Numbered from the stretch's first letter, positions 47,753 through 57,299 are shown. The stretch: DNA of 64,000 nucleotides from Pseudomonas sp. W4I3 (GCF_030816195.1 NZ_JAUSXS010000001.1:3061501-3125500); one strand, 5' to 3'. A program made the numbers and translations. Notes: a model not told the origin generated them from the letters alone.

Positions 47753-49822
47753 ATGAGGCAAACGCTGTTCAAACTTTTCCTTACCCGGCGCCTGGCGACC
47801 CTGGCCAGTATCGAATCGTTGCGTGCGATTCGGGAGGGATTGTTGTGGATCCTGCCCTGCCTGCTGGTGTCTGCCGGTTTTCTGATCCTGTCTGAATGCG
47901 CCAGAGTGCTGGGTTTCAGCCCGCAGGCAGTGAGCTTCCTGGCGGGCCTGCATGACCGGATCAGCTCGGTGATTCCGCTGCTGGTCGCTGCTTCCATTGG
48001 TTATATGCTGGCCATCCAGCACCGCCTGCCACAGTTGCCGATCGCTTTTCTGTGCCTTGCCCATGTCGTGGTGGCCACGTATCTATTGCGCGACTATCCC
48101 CGTGCTTCGGCCACCTTCCTGCTGTTTATCGCCATTGCATCGCCCCTGCTCAACGTGCCCGCCATCGCCTGGCTGCACCGTTTGCGCTGGACACGCCTGG
48201 TCCACGAAGACCTGATCGGGCACAACCTCAAAGGCACGATCAATATGGTGTTGCCCGGCGCGATCACCGCGTTGGTGTTGGTGGTGGTGCTGTCGTTGCT
48301 GTTGCAGATTCCCTATGTGGCGCAACTGCAGGGGCCGCAGGTGCTCAATGTGCTGCAGACGCCTTATGGCAGCGGTTTGTTTGTGACCCTGATGAACTCG
48401 CTGTTGTGGTTTTTCGGGGTTCACGGCGTGTACGCCATGCAGCCGCTGTTCGATGTGCTGGATCAGGCCGTGGTGCTCAATGGCGCGGCGCTGGCGGCGG
48501 GTGAACCGGTCCAGTACCTGCTCAACAGCGGCCTGTTGGGCAGCTTCGCGTTTATCGGTGGATCGGGCGGCGCGTTGTGCCTGCTCCTGGCGATCCTGCT
48601 GTTTTCCAGGAGCACGTCCATGCGGTTGCTGGCGATGGCGAGCTTGCCGCTCTCGTTATTCAACGTCAGCGAAGTGCTGCTGTTCGGTCTGCCAATCATC
48701 CTCAACCCGCGGTTGTTCATACCGTTTCTGGTGGTGCCGGCGTTGAACGCGACGCTGGCGTTGGCGGCGGTGCAACTGGGTTGGGTGTCACCGGCGGTGG
48801 CCAGTGTGCCGTTTACCGCACCGGTGTTGCTCAATGCTTACCTCAGTACCCAGGGCGACGTGGCGGCCGTGGTGCTGCAGATTGGGCTGATGGGCCTGGG
48901 GACGCTGGTGTATGCGCCGTATGTACGTGCGATTCATCGCCAGGCCAGCGAAGGCGGCACGGTGTACCTCAAGTCGCTGGACATGACTTTTCGCGGCCTT
49001 GAGGAGAAAGGCCGGTTGCTGGAGTTCGACCCGGTACTGGCTTCGCACCGCACCCTGGCTCGGCAGGCCACGCAATTGAACCGGATCCAGCAGATCAGCG
49101 ACTACGAGTTCTATCTTGAGTTTCAGCCGCAGGTCTCCACCCGCACCGGGCTGTGCACCGGCTGCGAAGCCTTGATGCGCGCCCGGGACAGCCAGGGCAC
49201 GGTGCATTCGCCCTGGGAGTTCCTGCAATGGTTGGCGCAGGCCCGGTTGATGCCGGATGTGGACGTGTGGGTGGCGTCCCAGGCGGTACGCCAATACCAG
49301 AAGTGGAAGAAGGCCGGGTTTGAATTGCCCATGACCATCAATGTGTCCAGCGTCACGCTCAAGGACGCGGCTTACGGTGATCGCCTGGTGGAGATTCTCG
49401 CCCAGGCCGACGGTTGGGTGTCGGTGGAAATCACCGAAGATGCGCTGGTCAGCGATATCCAGGCAACCCGCCAGACCATTCAGAAACTGCAGGCCTTGGG
49501 GGCAAAGGTGTATATCGATGACTTCGGCACCGGGTTTTCGGCGTTGAGTTATCTGCACCAGTTTCCGGTCGACTTCATCAAGATCGATCGCAGCTTTGTG
49601 GTTGCCCAGCACGACCCCAAGGGCGCTCAGGTGCTGACCGGCATGCTGCGTTTCTGTGAGGCACTGAACCTGGGCGTGGTGGTGGAAGGGGTCGAGACGG
49701 CCGAGCAATTGGCATTTTTGAATACGGGGGCTGAACTGTTCATTCAGGGCTGGTATTTCAGCAGGGCGTTGCCGGGAGATGAGGTGCCGCAGTTTGTACG
49801 CAAGCGCGCGGCGCTGGCCTGA
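47753..49822 (+). CDS. Membrane EIIC-EAL c-di-GMP phosphodiesterase
   Basis: 689 residues from ATG 47753 (AGAGGG 6-7 nt upstream; a GTG at 47729 has no clear site). The N-terminal half (about 25-400) is a polytopic PTS EIIC-like domain: ~10 hydrophobic helices including LLVAASIGYMLA, FFGVHGVYAMQPLF and ALAAVQLGWVSPAV. The EAL domain (about 446-680) carries GCEALMRA, the metal Asp pair IDDFGTGFSAL, DFIKIDRSFV and GVVVEGVETAEQ, so catalytic residues look intact. It would sense or bind a sugar-like ligand through the membrane and hydrolyse cyclic di-GMP (inference). No EIIA/EIIB genes are nearby. Confidence 0.88.
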   Translation: MRQTLFKLFLTRRLATLASIESLRAIREGLLWILPCLLVSAGFLILSECARVLGFSPQAVSFLAGLHDRISSVIPLLVAASIGYMLAIQHRLPQLPIAFLCLAHVVVATYLLRDYPRASATFLLFIAIASPLLNVPAIAWLHRLRWTRLVHEDLIGHNLKGTINMVLPGAITALVLVVVLSLLLQIPYVAQLQGPQVLNVLQTPYGSGLFVTLMNSLLWFFGVHGVYAMQPLFDVLDQAVVLNGAALAAGEPVQYLLNSGLLGSFAFIGGSGGALCLLLAILLFSRSTSMRLLAMASLPLSLFNVSEVLLFGLPIILNPRLFIPFLVVPALNATLALAAVQLGWVSPAVASVPFTAPVLLNAYLSTQGDVAAVVLQIGLMGLGTLVYAPYVRAIHRQASEGGTVYLKSLDMTFRGLEEKGRLLEFDPVLASHRTLARQATQLNRIQQISDYEFYLEFQPQVSTRTGLCTGCEALMRARDSQGTVHSPWEFLQWLAQARLMPDVDVWVASQAVRQYQKWKKAGFELPMTINVSSVTLKDAAYGDRLVEILAQADGWVSVEITEDALVSDIQATRQTIQKLQALGAKVYIDDFGTGFSALSYLHQFPVDFIKIDRSFVVAQHDPKGAQVLTGMLRFCEALNLGVVVEGVETAEQLAFLNTGAELFIQGWYFSRALPGDEVPQFVRKRAALA

Positions 49823-49834
49823 TCTGGCAGTCCT

Positions 49835-49862
49835 GGGGCCGACCGATCGGGCAGTCGGCCCC
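49835..49862. terminator. Convergent terminator hairpin
   Basis: GGGGCCGAC (49835-49843) pairs with GTCGGCCCC (49854-49862), an 9-bp GC stem with a 10-nt loop, between two genes that converge. There is a short GTTC after it and no long T run, so strength is uncertain. Confidence 0.6.
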
Positions 49863-49885
49863 GTTCAAAGCATCAAGCCGGCTTG

Positions 49886-50728
49886 CTAGATCGCCTCGTA
49901 GCTGCGATTGGTCCGCTCAATTTCCTCAACCAGTCCGTCTATGGCGTTCAACCGTGCCCGATTGTCATGTTCCCAGGGATGAAAGCTCGGTTTGAAATAG
50001 TCCAGCCACGGCCGCAGCATGCGTGGAAAGACACCCTTGGGCCCGTACAGAAACTTGAGCATGCGCCAGAAGCCCTTCAGATGCCCGCCGGACTTGCGGT
50101 CGGCAATCAACAGGCGCACGTGGAAGTCGAACACCACCAGCCAGAACAGCAGCGTGGTGAACAGCATGGTGCCGGTGCGCAGCAAGTAGCGCTTGGGCCC
50201 AGGCTTGATCACGGTGTTCCACACATCGAAGGCCACCGCTTTATGTTCGGTTTCTTCAAGGGCGTGCCAGTACCACATCTGCCGATAGCCCTTGAGTGAG
50301 TCGCCAAAACGCGACGGATCGCTCAGCAGAATTTCCGCGAGCATCGCCGTGTAGTGCTCAAGGGCAATGGTCACCGCGAGGTTGAAGGACGGCGGCAGGT
50401 GTTTCTTTTGCAGGTTCAGGAAGAATTTCAAGCGCCGGTCGAGGCTGTGCGCCGGCAGGCCCGCCGTGTGCAGCAGGTTGTTGTAGGCCACGTGTTCTCG
50501 GCTGTGCATCGCCTCCTGGCCGATAAAGCCCTGGATCTCCTTTTTCAGAGCCGGATCGTCGATGCGCGACCGGTAGTGGCGCACGCTGTCCATGAAGAAC
50601 AGCTCGCCCTGGGGAAACAGCAGCGACAGGGCATTGAAAAAATGCGTGATGAATGGGCCTTGTTCATGCCAGTTGGTAATGCGCTCGGCGGGCAGGGCGA
50701 AGCGGATGTCACGGCGAATCGGCAACAT
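49886..50728 (-). CDS. Ferritin-like predicted metal-dependent hydrolase (PF10118-type)
   Basis: 280 residues. Helical protein with repeated Glu/His clusters that could bind a di-metal centre: GQEAMHSREH (about 70-80), ALEHYTAML (near 122) and ALEETEHKAVAFDVW (about 158-172). This matches the family annotated as predicted metal-dependent hydrolase, PF10118. A hydrophobic helix near 190-210 (MLFTTLLFWLVVF) could associate with the membrane. It lies 15 bp downstream of the SDR gene and is last of a three-gene minus-strand unit with the flavin monooxygenase. Its activity is unknown; a role in lipid or alkane metabolism is inferred from context. Confidence 0.75.
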   Translation of the reverse strand: MLPIRRDIRFALPAERITNWHEQGPFITHFFNALSLLFPQGELFFMDSVRHYRSRIDDPALKKEIQGFIGQEAMHSREHVAYNNLLHTAGLPAHSLDRRLKFFLNLQKKHLPPSFNLAVTIALEHYTAMLAEILLSDPSRFGDSLKGYRQMWYWHALEETEHKAVAFDVWNTVIKPGPKRYLLRTGTMLFTTLLFWLVVFDFHVRLLIADRKSGGHLKGFWRMLKFLYGPKGVFPRMLRPWLDYFKPSFHPWEHDNRARLNAIDGLVEEIERTNRSYEAI

Positions 50729-50743
50729 AGTGAGTGCTCCTGT

Positions 50744-51634
50744 TCAGAGTCGAGGCTCGTCGTTGGTTTCAAACACGGGCGTGCGTGGTTTGGGGGCCAT
50801 GCGCTTGCTGGCAAACACCACCAGCGCTTGATAGGCCGCCGGCAGGCAACGGGCGAGCAGGTCGAGGAAATACGCATCGCGGCCGATCAGCACGCGGCGT
50901 TTGTTTTTGCGCACACCTTGCAGGATTACGTGGGCGGCCTGATCGGCATCGGTGATAAACAGCTTTTCGAAATCGGCGCGCGCTTGCTGTTCGCTGTGAA
51001 TCAAAAAGCCGGTCATGTTCGCGTCGATACGGCTGCTGCGGCAGATATCGGTACGAATCCCGCCGGGATGCACGCAGGTGGCGGAGACGCCGCAGCGTTG
51101 CAGGTCCAGCTCCTGGCGCAGCGCTTCGGTAAAGCCACGTACCGCGAACTTGCTGGCGTTATAGGCGCTCATGCCAGGCTGCGCGAACAGGCCGAACACG
51201 CTGGAGGTGTTGACGATATGCCCGTCGCCGCTGGCCTTGAGGTAAGGCAGGAACGCCTTAGTGCCGTGCACCACCCCCCAGAAATTGATGCCGACAATCC
51301 ACTCCAGGTCGGCATAGTCCACGCCTTCCACGGTGCTCGACAGCGCCACTCCGGCATTATTGAAAACCAGGTTGACCTGGCCATGCTCGGCTGCACAACG
51401 CGCCGCCCAGTCGAGCATGGCTTGGCGGTCGGCGACATCCAGTACCTGGGTGGTGACGTTCACCGGCGACAGGGTCGACGTGCTGATCAGCTCCAGCGTG
51501 TGTTCCAGTCCCTGGCTGTTCTTGTCGGCCAGGGCCAGGTGGCAACCTTCTCGTGCCAGGGCCAGGGCCAGTGCGCGGCCCATGCCAGAGGCCGCTCCGG
51601 TAATCGCCGCGACGCGGCCGCTGAATGACTTCAT
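50744..51634 (-). CDS. Short-chain dehydrogenase/reductase
   Basis: 296 residues from ATG 51634, which overlaps the monooxygenase stop (ATGA) and has AGAAGG upstream. It has TGAASGMGRALA NAD(P) motif (about 12-23), NNAGVALSS, catalytic Ser in TSSVFG and YNASK. Length and C-terminal extension place it among long SDRs found beside Baeyer-Villiger monooxygenases. Probably interconverts alcohol and ketone substrates of the monooxygenase. Substrate not known. Confidence 0.88.
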   Translation of the reverse strand: MKSFSGRVAAITGAASGMGRALALALAREGCHLALADKNSQGLEHTLELISTSTLSPVNVTTQVLDVADRQAMLDWAARCAAEHGQVNLVFNNAGVALSSTVEGVDYADLEWIVGINFWGVVHGTKAFLPYLKASGDGHIVNTSSVFGLFAQPGMSAYNASKFAVRGFTEALRQELDLQRCGVSATCVHPGGIRTDICRSSRIDANMTGFLIHSEQQARADFEKLFITDADQAAHVILQGVRKNKRRVLIGRDAYFLDLLARCLPAAYQALVVFASKRMAPKPRTPVFETNDEPRL

Positions 51635-53169
51635 GACAGACTGCCTTCTGTGGCGCAATGAGGGGTTTGCGCTGTGCGCGGGATGGACGCAACCGGTTCA
51701 CGGCTGACGTCATAGTCCTTGAGCGCAAAATGCCGGGTGACCTGCTTGAAGCGCCACGTCGAGGCGGGCCACAGCGTGGTGTTCTTGCCGGTGCGCGGGT
51801 CGAGGTACCAGCTCTGGCAACCGCCGGTGTTCCAGATGGTGCGCTTGAGCTTGTCCTGCAGTTGGGCGTTGTAGGCCTGCTCCACGGCGGGTTTGACGTC
51901 CACCACGGCGATGCGCTGGCGCTGCATCTGTTGCAACGCATCCAGGATGTAAGTGACCTGGGCCTCGATCATCAGGATCATCGAGTTGTGCCCCAGGCCA
52001 GTATTGGGCCCGACGATGAGGAACAGATTGGGGTAGCCCGGCACCGTCGTGCCTTTGTAGGCATGGGCGCCGTCGCGCCAGGTGTCCATCAGGTCGACGC
52101 CGTTGCGCCCGATGATGCAATCACGGGGCAGGGGATCGGCGGCCTGGAACCCGGTGCCGAAGATCAGGCAATCGGCGGGGTGCTTGATGCCGTCGCGGGT
52201 GATCACGCCATCGGCTTCGATGCGCAGCACGGCGTCGGTCACTACCTCGACATTGCTGCGTGACAACGCGGGGTAGTAGTCGTTGGAGATCAGCACGCGC
52301 TTGCAGCCGATGGTGTAGTCCGGTGTAAGGATCTTGCGCAGGGAAGGGCGAGCCACCTGTTTGCGCAAATGACGCAGGGCGATTTTCTGCACCATCTTCA
52401 TCAGGCGCGGGTGCAGGGCAAAGCCCACCACGCGGCCTTCCAGCGCCCAATAAAAGGCGCCGCGCACCAGCCTTTGGGTAAACGGCAGATGCTTGAACAG
52501 CCAGCGTTCAACACTTGATATCGGCCGGTCGGGCTTGGGCATGATCCAGGGCGGGGTGCGCTGGAACAGGTCCAGGTGCGCCACGTGCGATGCGATCTGC
52601 GGCACGAACTGAATCGCACTGGCGCCGGTGCCGATCACTGCCACGCGCTTGCCCTTCAGGCTGTAGTCATGATCCCACTGCTGCGAGTGGAAACGCTTGC
52701 CCTTGAAACTTTCCAAACCAGGAATATCCGGCAGCGCCGGGCGCGACAAACCGCCCATGCCCGACACCAAGACTCGCGCACTGACCTTTCGACCATCGCT
52801 GAACGTCAGTTGCCAGCGCTGCTGCAGTTCATCGAACACCGCCCGTTGCAGGCCTGCACCGAAACGCAGGTACGGCGCCAGCTCGAAACGCTGCGCGCAG
52901 TGCTCCAGGTAAGCGCGAATCTCCGCTTGCGGGGCAAATTGGCGCGTCCAGTCGGGGTTGGGGGCGAAGGAAAACGAGTAGACATGGGACTGCACGTCGC
53001 AGGCACAGCCAGGGTAGTGGTTGTCACGCCACGTACCGCCGAGCGTGTCAGCCTGCTCGGCAATGAAGAAATCGGTCAATCCTGCCTGCTTGAGCTTGAT
53101 CGCCATGCACAGGCCGGCGAAGCCTGAGCCGATGATGGCGATGTCGACGGTGTCGCTGTGGGCGTTCAT
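51631..53169 (-). CDS. Baeyer-Villiger-type flavin monooxygenase
   Basis: 512 residues. The FAD-binding GSGFAG (about 14-19) and the LGGTWRDNHYPGCACD block precede the Baeyer-Villiger fingerprint FKGKRFHSQQWD (FxGxxxHxxxW, near 154-165). The NADPH GTGASA motif is near 178, and GPNTGLGHNS lies toward the C-terminus. It oxidises ketones to esters using NADPH and O2. It leads the minus-strand unit with the SDR and hydrolase, divergent from the alpha/beta hydrolase. The product ester could be cut by that hydrolase (inference). Confidence 0.88.
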   Translation of the reverse strand: MNAHSDTVDIAIIGSGFAGLCMAIKLKQAGLTDFFIAEQADTLGGTWRDNHYPGCACDVQSHVYSFSFAPNPDWTRQFAPQAEIRAYLEHCAQRFELAPYLRFGAGLQRAVFDELQQRWQLTFSDGRKVSARVLVSGMGGLSRPALPDIPGLESFKGKRFHSQQWDHDYSLKGKRVAVIGTGASAIQFVPQIASHVAHLDLFQRTPPWIMPKPDRPISSVERWLFKHLPFTQRLVRGAFYWALEGRVVGFALHPRLMKMVQKIALRHLRKQVARPSLRKILTPDYTIGCKRVLISNDYYPALSRSNVEVVTDAVLRIEADGVITRDGIKHPADCLIFGTGFQAADPLPRDCIIGRNGVDLMDTWRDGAHAYKGTTVPGYPNLFLIVGPNTGLGHNSMILMIEAQVTYILDALQQMQRQRIAVVDVKPAVEQAYNAQLQDKLKRTIWNTGGCQSWYLDPRTGKNTTLWPASTWRFKQVTRHFALKDYDVSREPVASIPRTAQTPHCATEGSLS

Positions 53170-53434
53170 AGGCTGTCCTTGGTGGGCATCGGATGCGCTC
53201 CTGTTTTTGTTTTGCGTTTTAGATAGAACACCATTGCAAAGGAAAATTGAATTAATTATTTTAAAAAAGATTTTAAATAATCTACCTGAAAATTTCGCCT
53301 ACGCTAGGACCTTGTTCGATCTGCGGGACTTGTCCGACAGACGACACAGAAGTTGAGTCCAGGGTGTGGACGAAGGCTGAGCCATGATCAATCCCGATCA
53401 GGTCGTCAGCGGCAGGGAAGCAGAGGACCGAACT
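53170..53434. promoter_or_regulatory. AT-rich divergent control region of the monooxygenase and hydrolase genes
   Basis: 265 bp between divergent starts. The core at about 53236-53280 is almost pure A/T (for example ATTGAATTAATTATTTTAAA), the AT-richest stretch in the area, and probably holds the promoters of both units. No clear operator found. Confidence 0.45.
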
Positions 53435-54433
53435 ATGGCTGTCGAGTGGGTTGTCGCTGCGGGTGTGGTGGTAGCTGCGAGCGCTGTGTTGTGGGCGTTC
53501 AGTGCCTGGATGACACGGCGCATTGAAGTGGCCGTTCCGATCAACGGGCGCTTCGTCGAAGTGGATGGCGAGCGCTTTCATTATGTAGAAGAAGGGCAGG
53601 GCCCAGCGCTGGTGATGATTCACGGGCTGATGGGCAGCAGCCGCAATCTGACCTACGCGTTATCCGCTCAGTTACGTGGGCAGTTTCGCGTGATCAGCGT
53701 GGACCGCCCAGGGTCGGGCTATTCCAGTCGGCGCAGCGGCACGGCGGCAGATCTTCCCGCCCAGGCACGCCAGATGGCCGCGTTTATCAAGACCCTGGAC
53801 CTGGACCAACCGCTGGTGCTCGGGCACTCCCTGGGCGGTGCGATTGCCCTGGCATTGGCCCTCGACCATCCCCACGCGGTGTCCGGCCTGATCCTGGTGG
53901 CGCCGCTGACCCATCCCCAGCGCATGTTGCCGTTGGTGTTCCTGGCATTGGCGGTGCGCCCCGCCTGGTTGCGACGCTGGATGTCGCGCACCTTGACGAT
54001 GCCCGTCGGCCTGCTGACCCAGGGCTCGGTGGTCAAGGGCGTATTCGCCCCCGATGCCGCCCCGCCAGACTTCGCCACCCGTGGTGGTGGTTTGCTGGGT
54101 ATGCGTCCCGACAATTTCTACGCAGCGTCCACTGAGATCAACCGGGTAAACGATCACTTGCCCGGCATGCTCAAGCGCTACCCGCAGCTGACGCTGCCGA
54201 TCGGCCTTATCTACGGCGCCAGGGACAACGTGCTCGACTTCCAGAAACACGGTCAGGGCTTGGCCAGCACGGTGCCAGGGCTGAAGCTGCAGGTGGTAGA
54301 AAACCGTGGGCACATGTTGCCAATTACCGCCCCGGAACGTGTGGCGGCGTTGGTTGAACAGGTTGCCAAACGGGTTCGACCTGCGCAAAGCGCCACCGTA
54401 TTGCAGGCGCCGTTTGCCATGGCGAGCAAATAA
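53435..54433 (+). CDS. Membrane-anchored alpha/beta hydrolase
   Basis: 332 residues from ATG 53435 with AGAGGA 7 nt upstream. One N-terminal helix (about 3-25, VEWVVAAGVVVAASAVLWAF) anchors or exports it. The catalytic domain has oxyanion HGLMGSS, nucleophile elbow GHSLGG (Ser), Asp in YGARDNVLDF and His in NRGHMLP. It hydrolyses esters or epoxides. It faces the alkane genes downstream and the monooxygenase unit upstream; substrate unknown. Confidence 0.87.
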   Translation: MAVEWVVAAGVVVAASAVLWAFSAWMTRRIEVAVPINGRFVEVDGERFHYVEEGQGPALVMIHGLMGSSRNLTYALSAQLRGQFRVISVDRPGSGYSSRRSGTAADLPAQARQMAAFIKTLDLDQPLVLGHSLGGAIALALALDHPHAVSGLILVAPLTHPQRMLPLVFLALAVRPAWLRRWMSRTLTMPVGLLTQGSVVKGVFAPDAAPPDFATRGGGLLGMRPDNFYAASTEINRVNDHLPGMLKRYPQLTLPIGLIYGARDNVLDFQKHGQGLASTVPGLKLQVVENRGHMLPITAPERVAALVEQVAKRVRPAQSATVLQAPFAMASK

Positions 54434-54584
54434 ACATGCCATCCGATCCGCGGTTCCAACCCGTCGACGCCTGCCCTAGACACCTGACCACAGCACTTGA
54501 AAAGAGACTGTCCGGTCACGGGAAAAAGGCGTGGATAAACCAGTTGACGACCTAACGATTCCGCGCTATTTATTTAAAAAATTA

Positions 54585-54605
54585 TTTCAATTTCTAATTT
54601 GAAAC
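54585..54605. promoter_or_regulatory. ATTTCAA-N6-ATTTGAA palindrome upstream of alkB
   Basis: ATTTCAA and its inverted partner ATTTGAA (54584-54603, 6-bp spacer) lie about 130 bp before the alkB ATG in an AT-rich stretch. An identically spaced copy is found before the fadE-type gene at 58930-58949. Candidate operator. Confidence 0.5.
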
Positions 54606-54732
54606 AGTTTTTGAAATGCCTAAGAGCGAATAAAATAATGAAAAAAACGCCTTTTATCGCATGTATGACTTTTCGCAGTGTTCAGCGCTGCGTAACCCTC
54701 TCGGCCGCCTCCGCACGCGTTCGGAGGCTGTC

Positions 54733-56013
54733 ATGAACCAGACCCTCGCTGCGCCAAATGTGTGGGCCGACGGCAAGCGTCACCTCTGGTGGCTCGGCAT
54801 CATGCCCCTGGCGACCCCACTGCTCTCAGGTGCCCTGGCCATCGGCACCGGTGTTCAGCAACTGTGGTGGGTCGGTGTACTGGTCATCTTCGGCTTGATC
54901 CCACTGATCGACGGCCTGTTGGGTGAAGACGTCAGCAACCCGCCTGAATCCGCCGTCAGCCACCTTGAATCCCAACGCTACTACCGCTGGATCGTCTACA
55001 CCGGCGTGCTGTTTGTGATCGCCTCGGTGGTGGTCACCGGTTGGCTCGCCGCCGGCGGCATCGACTGGATTATCGGCGGCGGGCTCATGCACGCCACCGC
55101 CTCGCTCGACCCGTCGAGTTGGGCGGCAAAAGCCGCTGCTTTCATCACCGCACGCACTGAGCTGCATGGTGAAGTCAGCGTGTTTACCTATCTGGGCATG
55201 GCGATGTCCACCGGCGCCGCCACCGGCATCGCCATCAATACCGCCCATGAGCTGGGGCACAAACCCAAGCCACTGGAAGTGTTCCTGGCCAAAGTCACTT
55301 TGGCGCCGACGTTCTACGGGCACTTCTACACCGAACACAATCGGGGCCATCACGTACGCGTTGCCACATCGGAAGACCCGGCCAGTTCGCGCCTGGGTGA
55401 AAGCTTCTGGGCCTTCCTGCCACGTTCGGTATGGTTCAGCGCGCGCTCGGCCTGGAACCTGGAGCGCGAACGCCTGCGCAAACTCGGCCTGCCAGCCTGG
55501 CACTGGAAGAACGCCGTGCTCAGCGCCTGGATGTACAGCGTGCTGCTGTGGGGCGCGATGATTGCCTGGCTCGGAGTGGCCGTGATTCCGTTCCTGATCA
55601 TCCAGGGCATTTACGGCTTCTCGTTGCTGGAGGTGGTGAACTACGTCGAGCATTACGGCCTCAAGCGCCAGAAATTGCCCAACGGTCGTTATGAACGGTG
55701 TTCACCGCGGCACTCCTGGAACAGTAATCGGATTGTCACCAATATCTTCCTGTTTCAATTACAACGGCATTCCGATCACCATGCCAATCCAACTCGTAGT
55801 TATCAGTCGTTGCGCCACTTTGATGAGTCGCCGCAACTTCCCTATGGTTATGCAAGCATGATTGTCTGGGCCTACGTTCCGTACTTGTGGCGGCGGCGTA
55901 TGGATCATCGTGTGTTAAATCATTATGCCGGTGATATCAGCCTGGCCAATCTGCAGCCGTCACAGCGTTTGAAGTACCTGGAGAAGTATAGCGGCAGCGC
56001 CACTCCGTTCTGA
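54733..56013 (+). CDS. alkB: Alkane 1-monooxygenase (AlkB)
   Basis: 426 residues from ATG 54733 with GGAGG upstream. Integral-membrane non-heme di-iron hydroxylase: six hydrophobic helices and the eight-histidine motifs NTAHELGHK (near 169), EHNRGHHVRV (near 200) and LQRHSDHHANP (near 341). The AlkB signature NYVEHYGLKR lies between the last two. It hydroxylates terminal carbons of medium/long n-alkanes with electrons from rubredoxin. No rubredoxin gene is in the window. Neighbouring PraB-like, FadL- and FadE-type genes make an alkane-uptake and beta-oxidation set. Confidence 0.95.
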   Translation: MNQTLAAPNVWADGKRHLWWLGIMPLATPLLSGALAIGTGVQQLWWVGVLVIFGLIPLIDGLLGEDVSNPPESAVSHLESQRYYRWIVYTGVLFVIASVVVTGWLAAGGIDWIIGGGLMHATASLDPSSWAAKAAAFITARTELHGEVSVFTYLGMAMSTGAATGIAINTAHELGHKPKPLEVFLAKVTLAPTFYGHFYTEHNRGHHVRVATSEDPASSRLGESFWAFLPRSVWFSARSAWNLERERLRKLGLPAWHWKNAVLSAWMYSVLLWGAMIAWLGVAVIPFLIIQGIYGFSLLEVVNYVEHYGLKRQKLPNGRYERCSPRHSWNSNRIVTNIFLFQLQRHSDHHANPTRSYQSLRHFDESPQLPYGYASMIVWAYVPYLWRRRMDHRVLNHYAGDISLANLQPSQRLKYLEKYSGSATPF

Positions 56014-56140
56014 TTTGAAATAAAACGTCTTATCGACCGTATGTCGAGACGGACGCTTTCGCCCACTGTTTTCTGATTTAGACGAAAGAAAGTTGTTTAA
56101 CTCGAACAAAAATAAAATAATTTCAAGGGAAGGGCGTACT

Positions 56141-56635
56141 ATGCAAGTAACTGCCAAGTTCACCAGCCACATCGTATTGGCCGCGCTGGGCCTGATCGCC
56201 TATCACCAGGCGCAGGCTGCGCGCATTGAACCGGCCGGCAGTGCCTTCACCGCGCAGGGCCCCATCAGCTTTTCCAAGGGCAAGCTGATCAGCGCGGACT
56301 GCACCATCAAGGTGGCCGGCAAGGTGGCGGCCGATGGGGCATCGGTGAATGTCGACAAGGTTGAATTTGACGGCGGGCTCAAATGCAGCCGAGTTGAAGC
56401 CATCAACTTACCCTGGGTGTTAATTGCAAAAAATACAAAGAGCGGCTCGATGTCGAACATCAGCGTAGATGTGCATGCCTTCGGCCTGGGCGGCAAGTGT
56501 GGTCCTTCGACGGCGGAGGGGACTTGGGATAATGCCACTGGAAAGTTGGAAGCCGCGAATGTACCCATTGGTGATGACTGTCAGATAAAAACGGTGTCGA
56601 TCAAGATGCCGCCCAGCTTTAAGGTCGTCGAATAA
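56141..56635 (+). CDS. Secreted PraB-like alkane-oxidation activator protein
   Basis: 164 residues from ATG 56141 (AAGGGAAGGG upstream). Signal peptide (about 1-26, ending QAQA). The mature part opens RIEPAGSAFTAQGPISFS and contains four cysteines. It resembles PraB, an alkane-induced extracellular protein of P. aeruginosa that aids alkane assimilation. A paralogue follows directly. It is 127 bp downstream of alkB with AT-rich DNA between, so it may have its own promoter. Confidence 0.72.
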   Translation: MQVTAKFTSHIVLAALGLIAYHQAQAARIEPAGSAFTAQGPISFSKGKLISADCTIKVAGKVAADGASVNVDKVEFDGGLKCSRVEAINLPWVLIAKNTKSGSMSNISVDVHAFGLGGKCGPSTAEGTWDNATGKLEAANVPIGDDCQIKTVSIKMPPSFKVVE

Positions 56636-56753
56636 ATCAATCGAATCGAAATGAATTTGGCTGGTGTGCGTCGTTCTGCAGTTTCACCGTAACTTCGTGC
56701 TCATGGCCATTACCCAGGCGAAATCATTCGCCATTCACTGTGAGGCAAAAATA

Positions 56754-57257
56754 ATGAAAAGTTTGAAAACCCTCGTTTGTGCTACTTCGTTCGCCCTGTG
56801 CTTCGGTGCAGTTTCGGTGGCCAATGCAGCCACCATCGCGCCTGCCGGTACCGCATTCACCACCGCCGGTTCCATCACTGTAACGTCGCCCGCTTCGTTG
56901 AACCTGCCAGTCACTTGCAACATCGTCTTCACCGGTTCCGTAGCTGCCAATGGGGCGAGCGCCGCGATTACCGGTGCACAGGTCAGCGGTTCCAACGCGC
57001 TGTGTGGCGTCCCTCAGTTGCTGGGCCTGCCATGGACCTTGAATGTGGCCAGTGGCGGTCCTGACGCTTTCAACGGTACGGTTTCGGGTGTGAATTTCAA
57101 AATTCTCAACAACTGCTCGGCGTCGCCGGTGACCATCAATGTCGGCTTCAAAAACTCCACCAACACGCTGTCCGTACCCAGCGCACAAACGGTTGGTTCC
57201 TGCAAGATTACGGCTCTGACCGCTACACCAAGCCCGGCCTTTACCGTTACCCCGTAA
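56754..57257 (+). CDS. Secreted PraB-like alkane-oxidation activator protein, second copy
   Basis: 167 residues from ATG 56754 (TGAGG upstream). Signal peptide (about 1-24, ending ANAA). The mature start TIAPAGTAFTTAGSITVTSP parallels the preceding paralogue, as do the paired cysteines (LPVTCNIVF, NALCGVP, NNCSASP, GSCKITA). It is rich in Ser, Thr, Ala and Asn, and lacks basic residues almost entirely. PraA/PraB-type proteins are extracellular surface-active proteins needed for good growth on n-alkanes. Confidence 0.72.
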   Translation: MKSLKTLVCATSFALCFGAVSVANAATIAPAGTAFTTAGSITVTSPASLNLPVTCNIVFTGSVAANGASAAITGAQVSGSNALCGVPQLLGLPWTLNVASGGPDAFNGTVSGVNFKILNNCSASPVTINVGFKNSTNTLSVPSAQTVGSCKITALTATPSPAFTVTP

Positions 57258-57299
57258 GTGCCGTGAGTATTTGACGTGATGATCACACGTTGAAAGACG

